From assembly GCA_964017185.1 (NCBI GenBank), contig OZ024874.1, positions 31,162,721 through 31,226,720 of the forward strand: 64,000 nt of DNA, in the 5' to 3' direction. Below, piece after piece: positions 1 to 9,731 of the stretch. The position numbers and the translations under genes are program-made. The DNA comes from Rugalucina vietnamica (taxonomy: Eukaryota; Mollusca; Bivalvia; Lucinida; Lucinidae). Numbering within the stretch: position 1 is the stretch's first letter; every line of letters starts with the position of its first letter. The notes under the pieces are model-generated. The model was not told where the DNA came from. It was given only the letters and a program-made list of their open reading frames with translations, and made no database searches.

Positions 1-737
1 TTTTTTCACAGTGAATTTCGGGTTTCAAAGTTTGATGTGTAAAGTAAAACTATTTTTGACCGGTTAGTACACGCTTGGCACTGAGACTGTATGACACATT
101 CGGAATGCTTTTGTGTAAACATGCATGGAGATTGTAAATAACAGCTGAAGGTCTGAGTCTGTGTAGGCGGTCACCAGGCTTGCCTCAAACAAACAAAGCT
201 GTCATGTACAAAGGAGCAGCACAAAAATCGTCAGTAAGCATACAGATAAACTACATAGATAGAGCCATGCTGGAATGGTGTGACAAACCTTTTGATTTCC
301 TTTGATTGTGTTTCTGGATTTCTTCGTTCTATTGTCAGGGTCACATGGGAGGGGTTGGCTGGCATCTGAGCATCCCCGGGGCTGATTTTCATCAAGATTT
401 GGTCATCTGACAGGGTGTGGTGGATGTACCTGAAATTTCATAACATTTGTTTTGTCATGTGGTAATTATCAGATTGGTAACATGTACGACTTTATTTTAA
501 CTATATTTTACAATTTTCTCTAGTGGATGATCATCACATTACCTTCCCCATTTAGAATAACAATTTGAAGATTAGCTGGGGTTAGAGTATGAAGATTCCA
601 TAATATCATACATATATACAAAAACAGTATTAAAAACAGGGTCACATTGTGAATACAGGTAGCTCACGCTACATTGACAGGGGATTTTTAAAGAGGGTCA
701 TCCAATAAGTTCTGACAATGGTCTCATATCTCCAAAC
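1..737. other. non-coding stretch, nothing recognised
   Basis: There is no convincing coding frame, RNA gene or repeat boundary here. Base composition is AT-rich like the other intergenic stretches. The stretch ends where the left terminus of a satellite-core element begins. Confidence 0.5.
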
Positions 738-2838
738 AAGTAGCCCAAGGGCAACGATCGCTCACCTGAGAGTCAACAAGTACAGTCAATGGACAAAGTA
801 ATTGGGGTTTTTACCATATATGGGTATGGTGGCCATCTTGGTCATGTGACATTGAAACCCTACTTACATCAGTAGAATAGCTCTTGTCTGGATTGTGTAT
901 CCTCTTGTCTGCCATTTTGGTTCACTTGAAAAAATCATCCAACAAGGTCAGGGTGGGGCCATATTTGACCCCAGGGGCATGATTGGCAGGATTTAAGTAG
1001 AGCTCCACATGACATTGTTGTATATCAAATATACAACCTTTGTGTCATGCTGTTGCAGAGAAGATTTTTTCATGTATTTCCATTATAAGTCTATGGTAGA
1101 TAATGACATGCCTGGGGCGTGACCTGTATGGACCCCAGGGGCACCATTGGCAGCATTTATAAAGGAGAGTATTATACATATGATTTGTCCATACAACATA
1201 TGAAGCTCTGGGCCATATGGTTTCGAAGAAGAAGATTATTTTTTTGGTTTTTCCAATTGTGTCTGAGGGAGCTATTGACCCCCCAAGGTTGGGCCATTTC
1301 TGATCCCAGGGGCATGCTTTGCAGGATTTATGTAAAGCTCCACATAACAATGCTGCATACCAAATATAGAAGCTTTGGCTGTTGTGGTTTCAGAGAAGAA
1401 GATTTTTTCATGTATATTCCATTGTAAGCCTAAAGCAGATAATGATGCCCCAAGGGCGGGGCCTGTATGGACCCCAGGGCCACGGTTAGCAGGATTTATA
1501 AAGAGGACCACTATACATTGCTACACACAAAATATGAAAGCTCTGGGTCTTTTGGTTTCAGAGAAGAAGATTTTTTTTATGTTTTTCCCTGGGGCGGGGC
1601 CCGTATGGACCCCAGGGGCATGGTTGGCAGGATTTATAAAGAGGACCACTACACATTGCTACACACAAACACACAAAATATGAAAGCGCTGGGCCTTATG
1701 GTTTCGGAGAAGATTTTTTTATGTTTTTCCCATGACGCCCCCGCGGCGGGGCCCGTATGGGCTCCAGGGGCATGGTTGGCAGGATTTATAAAGAGGACCA
1801 CTATACATTGCTACACACAAAATGTGAAAACTCTGCGCCTTGTGGTTTCGGAGAAGAATATTTTTTTTATGTTTTTCCCATTGTATGTCTATGGGAGCTA
1901 TTGACCCCCGGGGCGAGGCCATTTTTGGTTGGCAGGATTTATAAAGAGGACCACTACACATTGCTACATACAAAATATGAAAGCTCTGTGCTTTGTGGTA
2001 TCGGAGTAGAAGATTTTTTTTGTTTTTCCCATGACACCCCGGGGCCGGGCCCGTATGGACCCCAGGGGCACAGTTGGCAGGATTTATATAGAGGACCACT
2101 ATACATTGCTACACACAAAATATGAAAGCTCTGGGTCTTGTGGTTTCGGAGAAGCTTTTTTTAAGTTTTTGGACCCCAGGGGCACGGTTGGCAGGATTTA
2201 TAAAGAGGAACACTATACATTGGTACACACAAAATATGAAAGCTCTGGGCCTTGTGGTTTCGGAGAAGAAGATTATTTTATGTTTTTCCCATTGTATGTC
2301 TATGGGAGCTAATGATCCCCGGGGCTGGGCCATTTTTGACCCCTGGGGCATGGTTGGCAGGATTTATAAAGAGGACCACTAGACATTGCTACATACAAAA
2401 TATGAAAGCTTTTGGCCTTGTGGTTTTGGAGAAGAAGATTTTTTTATGTCTTTCCCATGACGCCTCCGGGGCAGGGCCCATATGGACCCAAGGGGCACGG
2501 TTGGCAGGATTTATAAAGAGGACCATCATACATTGCTACACACAAAATATGAAAGCTCTGGGCCTTGTGGTTTCGGAGAAGAAGAATTTTTATGTTTTTC
2601 CCATTGTAAGTCTATGGGAGCTATCTGTTGCCATGGAACCCAGAGTTCTGATCCGACCTGGCCCAAAACCTAACACAACCTTTCCCCCTCCCCCTCCTCA
2701 ATGATGCTTTAGATAAAATTTGATCACGATTGGCCTTGTTGTCTTAGAGATATTCAAGTTTGAAAATGTGGACGGACGGACACCGGCTCGACTACTATAC
2801 TATAAGCTCACCTTGTGAGCTTTCGGCTCAGGTGAGCT
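738..2838 (+). repeat. hairpin-ended satellite-core element, copy 1
   Basis: The left end carries GCTCACCTGAGAGTCAAC, and the right end is a short hairpin (AGCTCACCTTGTGAGC then GGCTCAGGTGAGCT). The core from about 960 to 2690 is a tandem array marked by GGCAGGATTTATAAAGAG, recurring near 978, 1150, 1320, 1490, 1627, 1779, 1930, 2077, 2191, 2356 and 2503. Spacing is therefore about 170 bp at first and then 114-165 bp. Each unit also has GGTTTC-GAGAAGAAGATT and a GGACCCCAGGGGCA box. A GGACGGAC microsatellite lies just inside the right hairpin. The long overlapping open frames here are a by-product of the repeat and are not genes. The same left terminus recurs inverted at 30.4 kb, which supports a mobile unit. 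Confidence 0.75.
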
Positions 2839-2880
2839 AAAAATGTGTGTATACAATCAGAAACCAGAGGACCAATGGTC

Positions 2881-4389
2881 CTGTAAACGCTCACCTGAGA
2901 TCAGCTGCATATACCAATAAACATGTTTGAATATTATGGTATTTAACTCCAGTGCAGGGGCAGATAAGCCCTTGGGCCATTTTCTTTTTTCAGAATCTTC
3001 AATATTCTGTCCATTTGCCAATTTCCTGTTGGCTTTTTCCTTCAAATGACATTTTAACAGTTTTCCCAATTCAGATGCACAGGCAACCCATGTTGACCTT
3101 GCCATAAACTTGGTCAAGGTCATCACAGGGTCATGATTTATATATACATTGGAGTACTTTAGCCATCGATGCCTCACGCCAAGTTTCCTTGAAATCAGTC
3201 TATTGGTTTCAGAGAAGATGATTTTTGATGGGTTTTTACCATATATGGGCATGGCGGCCATCTTGGTCATGTGACCTAGATTATTTATATACACATTGAT
3301 TCCCCCATTCTACAGATGCTTCACTTAAAATTTGGCTTTGTTTGGCCAAGCGGTTTCAGAGGAGAAGACGTTTGAATATTATGGAAATATACATGTATAT
3401 TGCCCCGGGGTGGGGGCACATGAGCCCCTGGGGTCCAATTTTTTTCAGAATCATTAATATCCAGTCCTACTGCCCATTTCCTGCAAGACTTTCACTTTAA
3501 ATGACATTTTAAAAGTTTTCCCCATTCAAATGCATTGGTGACCTATGTTGACCTTCCCGTAAAATAGGTCAAGGTCATCACAGGGTCATGATTTATATAC
3601 ACATTGTAGTGCTTGAGCCATCGATGCTTCGTGCCAAGTTTCGTTGAAATCGGTCAACCGGTTCTGGAGAAGAAGATTTTTGAACGGTTTTTACCATATA
3701 TGGGCATGGCGGCCATCTTGGTCATGTGACCTGGATTATTTATATATACATTGGTTCCCCCTTCCCATAGATGCTTCATGTAAAATTTGGCTTTGATTGG
3801 CCAAGCGGTTTCAGAGAAGAAGATGTTTGAATATTATGATAATATACATGTATATTGCCCCGGGGTGGGGGCGGATGAGCCCCTGGGGCACAATTTTTTT
3901 CAGAATCATTAATATTCGGTCCTACTGCTCATTTTCTGCAAGATTTTTCCTTTAAATGACAATTTAACAATTTTTCCCATTCAAATGCAAAGGCGACCTA
4001 TGTTGACCTTGCCGTAAAATAGGTCAAGGTCACCGCAAGGTCATGATTTATATACACATTGTAGTACTTGAGTCATCGATGCTTCATGCCAAGTTTGGTT
4101 GAAATCGGTCCACTGGTTCCGGAGAAGAAGATTTTTGAAGGGTTTTTACCATATATGGGCATGGCGGCCATCTTGGTCATGTGACCTGGATTATTTATAT
4201 ACACATTGGTTCCCCCTTCCCATAGATGCTTCATGTAAAATTTGGCTTTGATTGGCCAAGCGGTTTCAGAGAAGAAGATCTTTGAAAATGGTGGACGACG
4301 GACGGACGACGGACGACGGACGACGGACGGACGCCGGATCATGGCCATCCTATAAGCTCACCTTGTGAGCCTGACGGCTCAGGTGAGCT
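2881..4389 (+). repeat. hairpin-ended satellite-core element, copy 2
   Basis: It begins at CGCTCACCTGAGATCAGC and ends at GGCTCAGGTGAGCT. The core is about three tandem units of roughly 460 bp, marked by GATTATTTATATACACATT near 3274, 3734 and 4190. Each unit has ATGGGCATGGCGGCCATC and GACCTTGCCGTAAAATAGG-type boxes. A GGACGACGGACGG microsatellite at 4290-4336 precedes the terminal hairpin. The end architecture matches copy 1 but the core satellite is different, and it lies head to tail with copy 1 with about 40 bp between. Confidence 0.75.
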
Positions 4390-4951
4390 AAAAATCAATA
4401 ATATTGTTAATCAAAACGGATGGCCAGTGTCGAATTTTGGCTTCGAATCCTGTAATTTCATTTAAATCTGAACCAATGATTACACACTAGATATTGTTAC
4501 CACCTACTACCAGGGCCGTCGTCGGCTTTTGAAAAGTGGTCCAGCCTAACCCGAGTCTTCTCTGGCTGCAAACCCATAAAGGGTCTGACAGCCATTTTAA
4601 TAGCCACCAGTCAAAAATAATCGAAGGCTATTTAATGTCAGAGCAGTCTCGGATTAGGTCCAGCCATGAAACATCAAAGACCTTTTTACGAGTGCTGAAG
4701 GCACGAGTTGGGGTAGGGCACGAGAGGGGGCATTCCCCCTCTTGTAAGGGGGGTTTGGGGGATCTCCCCAAAGAAAATTTTATATTTCCTGACGTCGGTA
4801 GAGACGATTTTAATGCACTTTCGGATAATTTTTGTCCTTGAAGTGCTGCTTATTTTATAGGTTTCATTATGATGAAAAAATATCCTGGTCGAAAACCATG
4901 AAGCCTCAAAGCTCCTATTCACAGGATTTGTCTCGCAGAAGGAACGCTGAG
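4390..4951. other. non-coding stretch with repeat debris
   Basis: No gene is recognised. A C/G-run-rich segment (4715-4770, GGGGGCATTCCCCC type) looks like degenerate repeat sequence. A motif near 4510-4550 (GGCCGTCGTCGGC, GTGGTCCAGCC) weakly resembles the reverse complement of 7055-7110. Confidence 0.35.
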
Positions 4952-5769
4952 GCAGCGAAATAGATAACGATGTGTACTGCGTATGTACGCACGATATTTC
5001 GCTTTGTACGCATACAAAATTCAGACATGTGCGTACAATGTACGCAGTAAAAATCAGCGGTAAGCAAACAGTTTTCGGTTTAATGCGTACTCAATTAAAA
5101 TATCTTTCAGAAAATCGTCACAAAACGGAAAAAAAAATAACTTATTTGATCTGGCTGCTCTGTCAACAATCGAAAAATATTAATTAATTATTATACAATA
5201 TTATTGTAGCGTTTGATCGTTCCATATTACTTAAATGTATCATGCAATATGATATGTATCTTCAGTAATTAAAAAATATGTAACATGTACGTGTTATCCG
5301 TCCGGTGCCTCGGCCAGGCGATTGTTAACCAAAGGTTTATCCTTATCCATAAAGTGTAATTGTAGCGTGTCACTTTGCTTTATCGAATAGGCATTTTGCG
5401 TCGGTTTCTGGTCAATGTTTTCTATTTAAAATGATGTATTCCGTGTTCAACAGCCATCCCAGTTTATCATTTTTCCTCATTTTTTCTCTCTTATTATTTA
5501 TGCAAGGGATAAAAAATATGGTTTAACATGCCTATATGATAGAATAACATTTAATTACAGGATTATCAACCAGTTTACTCGAATTCTCACACTTAAATAA
5601 ATGGTCTTAAACATGCGTGTACACATATCTACTCGTATAAGTTTGAGATGAGAGGTTAGAATAAGAATCCTCAGAAAACATGTACACAGTTGTATTGTCG
5701 GTACGCACTGTACATTCAACTTGATGCGTACAGTACGCATTGCAAAAAATAATTATCTATTTCACTGTG
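4952..5769. mobile_element. non-autonomous TIR element rich in GTACGCA
   Basis: The ends are inverted: GCGAAATAGATAA at the left and TTATCTATTTCAC at the right. Both flanks carry clusters of GTACGCA/TGCGTAC words (4971-5050 and 5682-5740) in opposite orientation. The roughly 640-bp AT-rich middle has no transposase-like frame. No target duplication is clear, so the superfamily is not assigned. Confidence 0.5.
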
Positions 5770-7135
5770 AGGTAATTGGAAAGACGTCGGTTGATTAGGA
5801 ACTGACGGTATATCCATGATAAAAGAATAACATGCACGTTATAACAAATTTTGGAATATGAAGAAAATAATGATTACGAAAATTTTATACGTAAACGATT
5901 TTTTGGCATGTTGTTTGATTTTATGCAATAATTATATACAGTGATCGGGTCAATATTGTGAAATTATGTTTAACTCAGTATTTTCAACTGTGAAATACAG
6001 CTTTACACATTTTTAATTGAATCACAGAAAATCAGGTTTATTCACAATGAATTAAAGAACTCTGATGCATCTTCACTTCAAACCATAATCCGTCACAATC
6101 CAATAATGACAATATCTGTCTTTAATACAGGTGTCATTTTCATAATTGTTGTTATAACAACAGTCTTTCACACCCTCAGGCATACATGTGATATCTCCCG
6201 TTCTCGGTGTATTTTAAGGATTTCAAGGGCCCACTCCCGACGGTCCCCCGATCTGCCGAAGTCCCCTATTTGAGCTGTTTGCAGTTGTTTTTTTTTTATC
6301 CAACAGTCCAATTTTTAACTTATAGGATGGTAAATACAGTAGTTGACTTGAAGACGCTGCGTGATATCTTGACCTAGATTATGTGTATATTACCTATGGC
6401 TATTTTCGGATGTGTCATAACGTGTGAATAATTGGATTATCAATACTTGATGTTTTTACAAGAGGGATTAAATCTGATTAATTGGTTTAACAAGTCTGGT
6501 GTCAGCTATTTAATTGCTCATTCAACATGTGCGTTCATTGAAGTGTAATGAAAATAGACCCTGTGTTAAAATAATTGTAATCAATAATGGAATGACAAAA
6601 AAGCTATCATGGAGTGTACCGCAGTGAGTCCAAAGAAAATCCCATTGTAGTACTGACATTGGATTTAAGCGCTTCAGTATTTGAATGTTTGTATGTACAA
6701 TTTTTATTTTCTTATAAAGAATGGTATGAATTTACAAGCTATTTATTTTTATTCTTCATTCTTTGGCTTCAAAAGCATCTAGAGAATAAGCTTGATCAGC
6801 CTCAGTACAATTTGACGATGTAATATCGGTCATGACCACGAGAAAATAAACCTCCCGATATGAGAGCAAATATTACGATTTCTAATTGGAAATCTCCCGA
6901 CCGTGAAGAAAGAAAATATCACATGTATGCCCGCGGGCAGACTGACCGAGTATGCTTCATACATCTTATCAATTGATTACTTAAGATTAGGCCATTACAC
7001 TTCAAAAAAAGTCAACACATTTTCGGCCGAATAGTCGAAAATTGAGGTCCGGCCAAAAAAGTGGTCCGGGCATGGTCGGACCACCAACGATGGCCTTGCT
7101 ACTACTCTGATGTCCATTTATAATTGAAAACATTG
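5770..7135. other. non-coding stretch, nothing recognised
   Basis: AT-rich sequence without a supported gene. Fragments with ACATGTGATATCTCCCG occur near 6179 and, inverted, near 6900-6930. The same fragment recurs at about 38.06 kb and 39.46 kb, so a degenerate dispersed repeat is present. If the exon at 7140-7357 is real, this would be its first intron. Confidence 0.4.
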
Positions 7136-7357
7136 TTACCCGCTACTACTCTGCTGGCCATCTGTGCGCGCACATGTCTGGGGAACAGCTTCCTTGGTTG
7201 TGTTGACAAGGACAGGTTTTTCAGCATCGGTTTTCTCGAGTGCATCAGTGATTAACTCGTCTTCCGAATCAAAAGAAACCAGAGTAAAATAAGAATAGTC
7301 TTCATCTTTCACTTCTCCTTCATCACAAGTGTTTCCATTTCTGTCTGACGACTCCAT
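7136..7357 (-). CDS. candidate first coding exon of an unrecognised acidic protein
   Basis: On the minus strand an ATG at 7357 opens 73 codons. The composition is protein-like and acidic (Asp/Glu clusters around DEDYSYFTLVSF), unlike translated repeats nearby. The frame closes at TAA overlapping a good splice donor, so the exon would end at 7140 (AGCGG|GTAACA) and the protein would continue downstream. No downstream exon was recognised. The acidic stretch before YFTL resembles an LC3-interacting motif, but that is only a short-motif resemblance. It sits head to head with a short plus-strand frame starting at 7488, 130 bp away. The gene family is not recognised. Confidence 0.35.
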   Translation of the reverse strand: MESSDRNGNTCDEGEVKDEDYSYFTLVSFDSEDELITDALEKTDAEKPVLVNTTKEAVPQTCARTDGQQSSSG

Positions 7358-7487
7358 TGTGAAAATATTGAGTTTAATTTGTTTTAATGGAGTTTCACGC
7401 TATTTTTAGTGACAGTTGTTTGCCCTTGTTGAGCCGGTAACCAAATTGCTAGTGTGCCTATTGGTATGACGTTCGTGGGCGGTTGAC
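7358..7487. promoter_or_regulatory. possible bidirectional promoter
   Basis: This 130-bp gap separates two divergent candidate start codons. It contains an ATTGGT (inverted CCAAT) and a TGACGT CRE-like core at about 7459-7472. No TATA box was identified. The call depends on both flanking exons being real. Confidence 0.25.
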
Positions 7488-7637
7488 ATGTCGGGGTGGA
7501 AAAGAGCTGGTATGTTGTTTCCATACACCGAAGTCTTGTCCGCTGCTCCTCAGGTTGGCTTTGTTGTTGGTTTTTGGGCTCTGTGTTTGGAAGTGGACAA
7601 CATCAGGAGATATTTTAGATGCGAACCAGGACTGTAG
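7488..7637 (+). CDS. short frame or first exon, unrecognised, one hydrophobic segment
   Basis: An ATG at 7488 opens 49 codons ending in TAG at 7635-7637. The product begins MSGWKRAG and has a hydrophobic stretch around residues 23-34 (VGFVVGFWALCL) that could cross a membrane. A possible donor (GCTG|GTATGT) after the eighth codon would make it a short first exon instead. It faces the candidate exon at 7140-7357 across 130 bp. No family was recognised and chance cannot be excluded. Confidence 0.25.
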   Translation: MSGWKRAGMLFPYTEVLSAAPQVGFVVGFWALCLEVDNIRRYFRCEPGL

Positions 7638-7751
7638 TATAGGATTTGGTAAATCAGTTGGTGGAATTGCTCAGAGCTTGGCTCTCACAAGGAAAATTGG
7701 TAACCGAAGAGGCTCCGAAGGATTACGACAGTTTCAATGATTCCGGGACAT

Positions 7752-7862
7752 CTTGGCCCATAACAAACTCGGCCCATGACAAACTCGGCCCTTGACAAAC
7801 TCGGCCACCAAATCTAGGACCATACCAACTCGGCACATACCAACTCGGCCCCTATCTACTAG
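7752..7862 (-). repeat. tandem 16-bp monomers (GGCCCATGACAAACTC), inverted relative to the LINE 5' array
   Basis: Three good copies of GGCCCATAACAAACTC-like monomers are followed by degenerate ACCATACCAACTCGGC copies. They are the reverse complement of the GGGCCGAGTTTGTTAT array at 9622-9731 immediately upstream of the intact LINE. Confidence 0.7.
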
Positions 7863-8040
7863 ATACTATGACAACCTCATTACTGAGTATTATAGGAAGT
7901 TGTAAACATTGATTTGATAGAAAATATCATTTTAGTGTTGGTATGTTTGAAGATGACACATATTAGCAACTTCAGGCTGTTTCCAAATCCATATTGTCAA
8001 TGAATTATGATTGTTATTAAGATTTGTAGCCTTAACAAAA

Positions 8041-8715
8041 GTGGCCCCCGTGGCCGAGCGGTTAAGAGCGCTGTTTCTTAATCACTCGATCATTTTGTAG
8101 TAGTGCTAGGTATAATACACACTTGTATCGCCTTGCGGTACAAGCCGGCTTTTACAGCGACGCAATAGAGTGTTGGATTAGCACGCAGGAGACCCTGGTT
8201 CGATCCTCGGTCGGGGCGAAAAGATTATTTGCATCTTTTTCACCAGATACATTTGGCGCCCAACGTTATATGACCCACCCAATGGCTCGGAGCACATCCA
8301 TGTCGAGTTTAGGTTCGTGAATGTCTAATTGAGATTCGGGGACGAATCTAAAATGGAGGGGGAATATGTAGTAGTGCTAGGTATAATACACACTTGTATC
8401 GCCTTGCGGTACAAGCCGGCTTTTACAGCGACGCAATAGAGTGTTGGATTAGCACGCAGGAGACCCTGGTTCGATCCTCGGTCGGGGCGAAAAGATTATT
8501 TGCATCTTTTTCACCTGTTACAATTTCACCGCTGTGTCTGGAGTGGGTTCGAGCCCCGCTCTGGCCACATGTGAGACAAGCCAAGTTCTGCTTGCGGGTG
8601 TGCCAGGTGGTTTTTCTCGGGGTTCTCCCGTTTTCGCCCACCTACTGATTGGCCCGTCTCATATGAGCTGAAATAATCTTGAAAGGGACGTAAAACTGAA
8701 TTAAAAAAAATAATA
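8041..8715 (+). mobile_element. tRNA-headed SINE, split by a TRIM insertion
   Basis: With the insert at 8096-8522 removed, the unit reads as a tRNA-like head (GTGGCC at the 5' end pairing with GGCCAC), an A-box-like TGGCCGAGCGGTTAAGAG and a B-box GGTTCGAGCCCC at about 8549. A body follows with GGTTTTTCTCGGGGTTCTCC, ending near GGGACGTAAAACTGAATT and an A-rich tail. The same body occurs inverted at 30474-30640, which confirms a dispersed family. The head resembles Leu/Ser tRNAs, but the parent tRNA is uncertain. Confidence 0.75.
8096..8522 (+). mobile_element. TRIM (miniature LTR retrotransposon), family 1
   Basis: Two 156-bp LTRs (8096-8251 and 8367-8522) start TGTAGTAGTGC and end with CA. 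By eye they differ at only two positions, both near the 3' end. The 115-bp internal part begins with a primer-binding-site-like TGGCGCCCAACG at 8254 and ends with a purine tract, GGAGGGGGA, just before the second LTR. There is no coding capacity. ATTT flanks both sides (8092-8095 and 8523-8526) as a probable 4-bp target duplication. Each LTR contains GGTTCGATCC, a perfect Pol III B-box consensus that resembles a tRNA T-arm. Movement would need enzymes from an autonomous element. Confidence 0.85.
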
Positions 8716-9621
8716 ATTTCAAGTACAATGTACGAGTGCAGAGTTTGTCATTACGCCATTACGCTGAGTTTATTATCGATGATGGGCACAGTTGAGAGAA
8801 AGAAAAAAGAAAGAAGGAAAGAAATGAACGTGAGTATTATATGTAAAAGCAAGTCAGTCAATAACAAAATAATGATCATTGTCAATGTTTTGTCACACCT
8901 GTCCAGTAATTGGACAATGGCAGTATTTGTTTGGACGAAGAACTCAGTCAGTTATAATAAAGAAACAATTAGTGAACAAATCAATATAATTATCACAGTT
9001 CAGTCTACATGTAGGATATTAATTAAAAGATAATTGGTATACTCGCATGGCTTAAATTGTTAAAATGATTAAATGGTAAAACAAATATTTATACCTCATC
9101 GTGTGTTCTTTGTTTTATTTTTACCTTCTTATTTTTGTTCAATACATCTGTTCTAATAGAATCATGGTGAAAACTTAATTTTCTGTCATATTAAAGGGAT
9201 AAGCCCACCGAAGTCTATAACGTTTTTGTCGGCTAAGTATTTTAGGAAACGCGATTTTCAAACATTTCTGTATCTGGTCGTAATAGAAAAAAATCCAATT
9301 ACACTGTTAATAAAATTTTCTCACATTTCAAAATAAATACATGACTCTTTTTTAATGTCCTCGAATGCTTCTAAAATAAAAATACCACATTTTTACAAGT
9401 AGAATATGTAAAGACGAGTATATAAATGATAAGTATATGAAGACTATGTAATTTGTATTTATCAATACATGTAACTACAGCTGTATAACTTTTTAGACAA
9501 GACAAATTTTATCTAAAGTCAGAAAGTATAAACAGTATAACATTAGCTATGTATAGCTATTTACCGACTATAACATACCCGTATATTCCTTTAATTCATA
9601 TTTTATCAGCATTATAAATAG
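8716..9621. other. non-coding stretch, nothing recognised
   Basis: AT-rich sequence with no supported gene. It separates the SINE from the LINE 5' monomer array. Confidence 0.4.
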
Positions 9622-9731
9622 AGGCCGAGTTTGTTATGGGCCGAGTTTGTCATGGGCCGAGTTTGTATGGGCCGAGTTTGTTATGGGCCGAGTTTGTCAT
9701 GGGCCGAGTTTGTTATGGGCCGAGTTGTCCA
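9622..9731 (+). repeat. tandem 15-16-bp monomers at the LINE 5' end
   Basis: About six and a half copies of GGGCCGAGTTTGTTAT / GGGCCGAGTTTGTCAT abut the LINE. The array runs in frame into the ORF, so the first 27 codons are translated repeat if the upstream ATG is used. By analogy with monomer-type LINE 5' UTRs it could act as promoter. That role is inference. Confidence 0.75.

Noticed and set aside
1045-2704. Many overlapping open frames of 80-150 codons on both strands with recurring VSEKKIFF and GFIKRTT peptides
   Set aside because: They are translations of a tandem repeat in several frames. Both strands are open and the peptides mirror the DNA period, so they are not genes.
738-4389. CRISPR-like array, because of regular repeats
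   Set aside because: This is a eukaryotic genome; the units are long and similar throughout, with no short identical repeats separated by unique spacers.
7483-7740. 85-codon frame on the plus strand beginning at a TTG
   Set aside because: It lacks an ATG start. The overlapping ATG frame at 7488 is the more plausible reading, and even that is uncertain.
8041-8580. A functional tRNA gene
   Set aside because: The tRNA-like head is interrupted by a 427-bp insertion, continues into a SINE body, and has a relative elsewhere. It is a SINE, not a tRNA gene.
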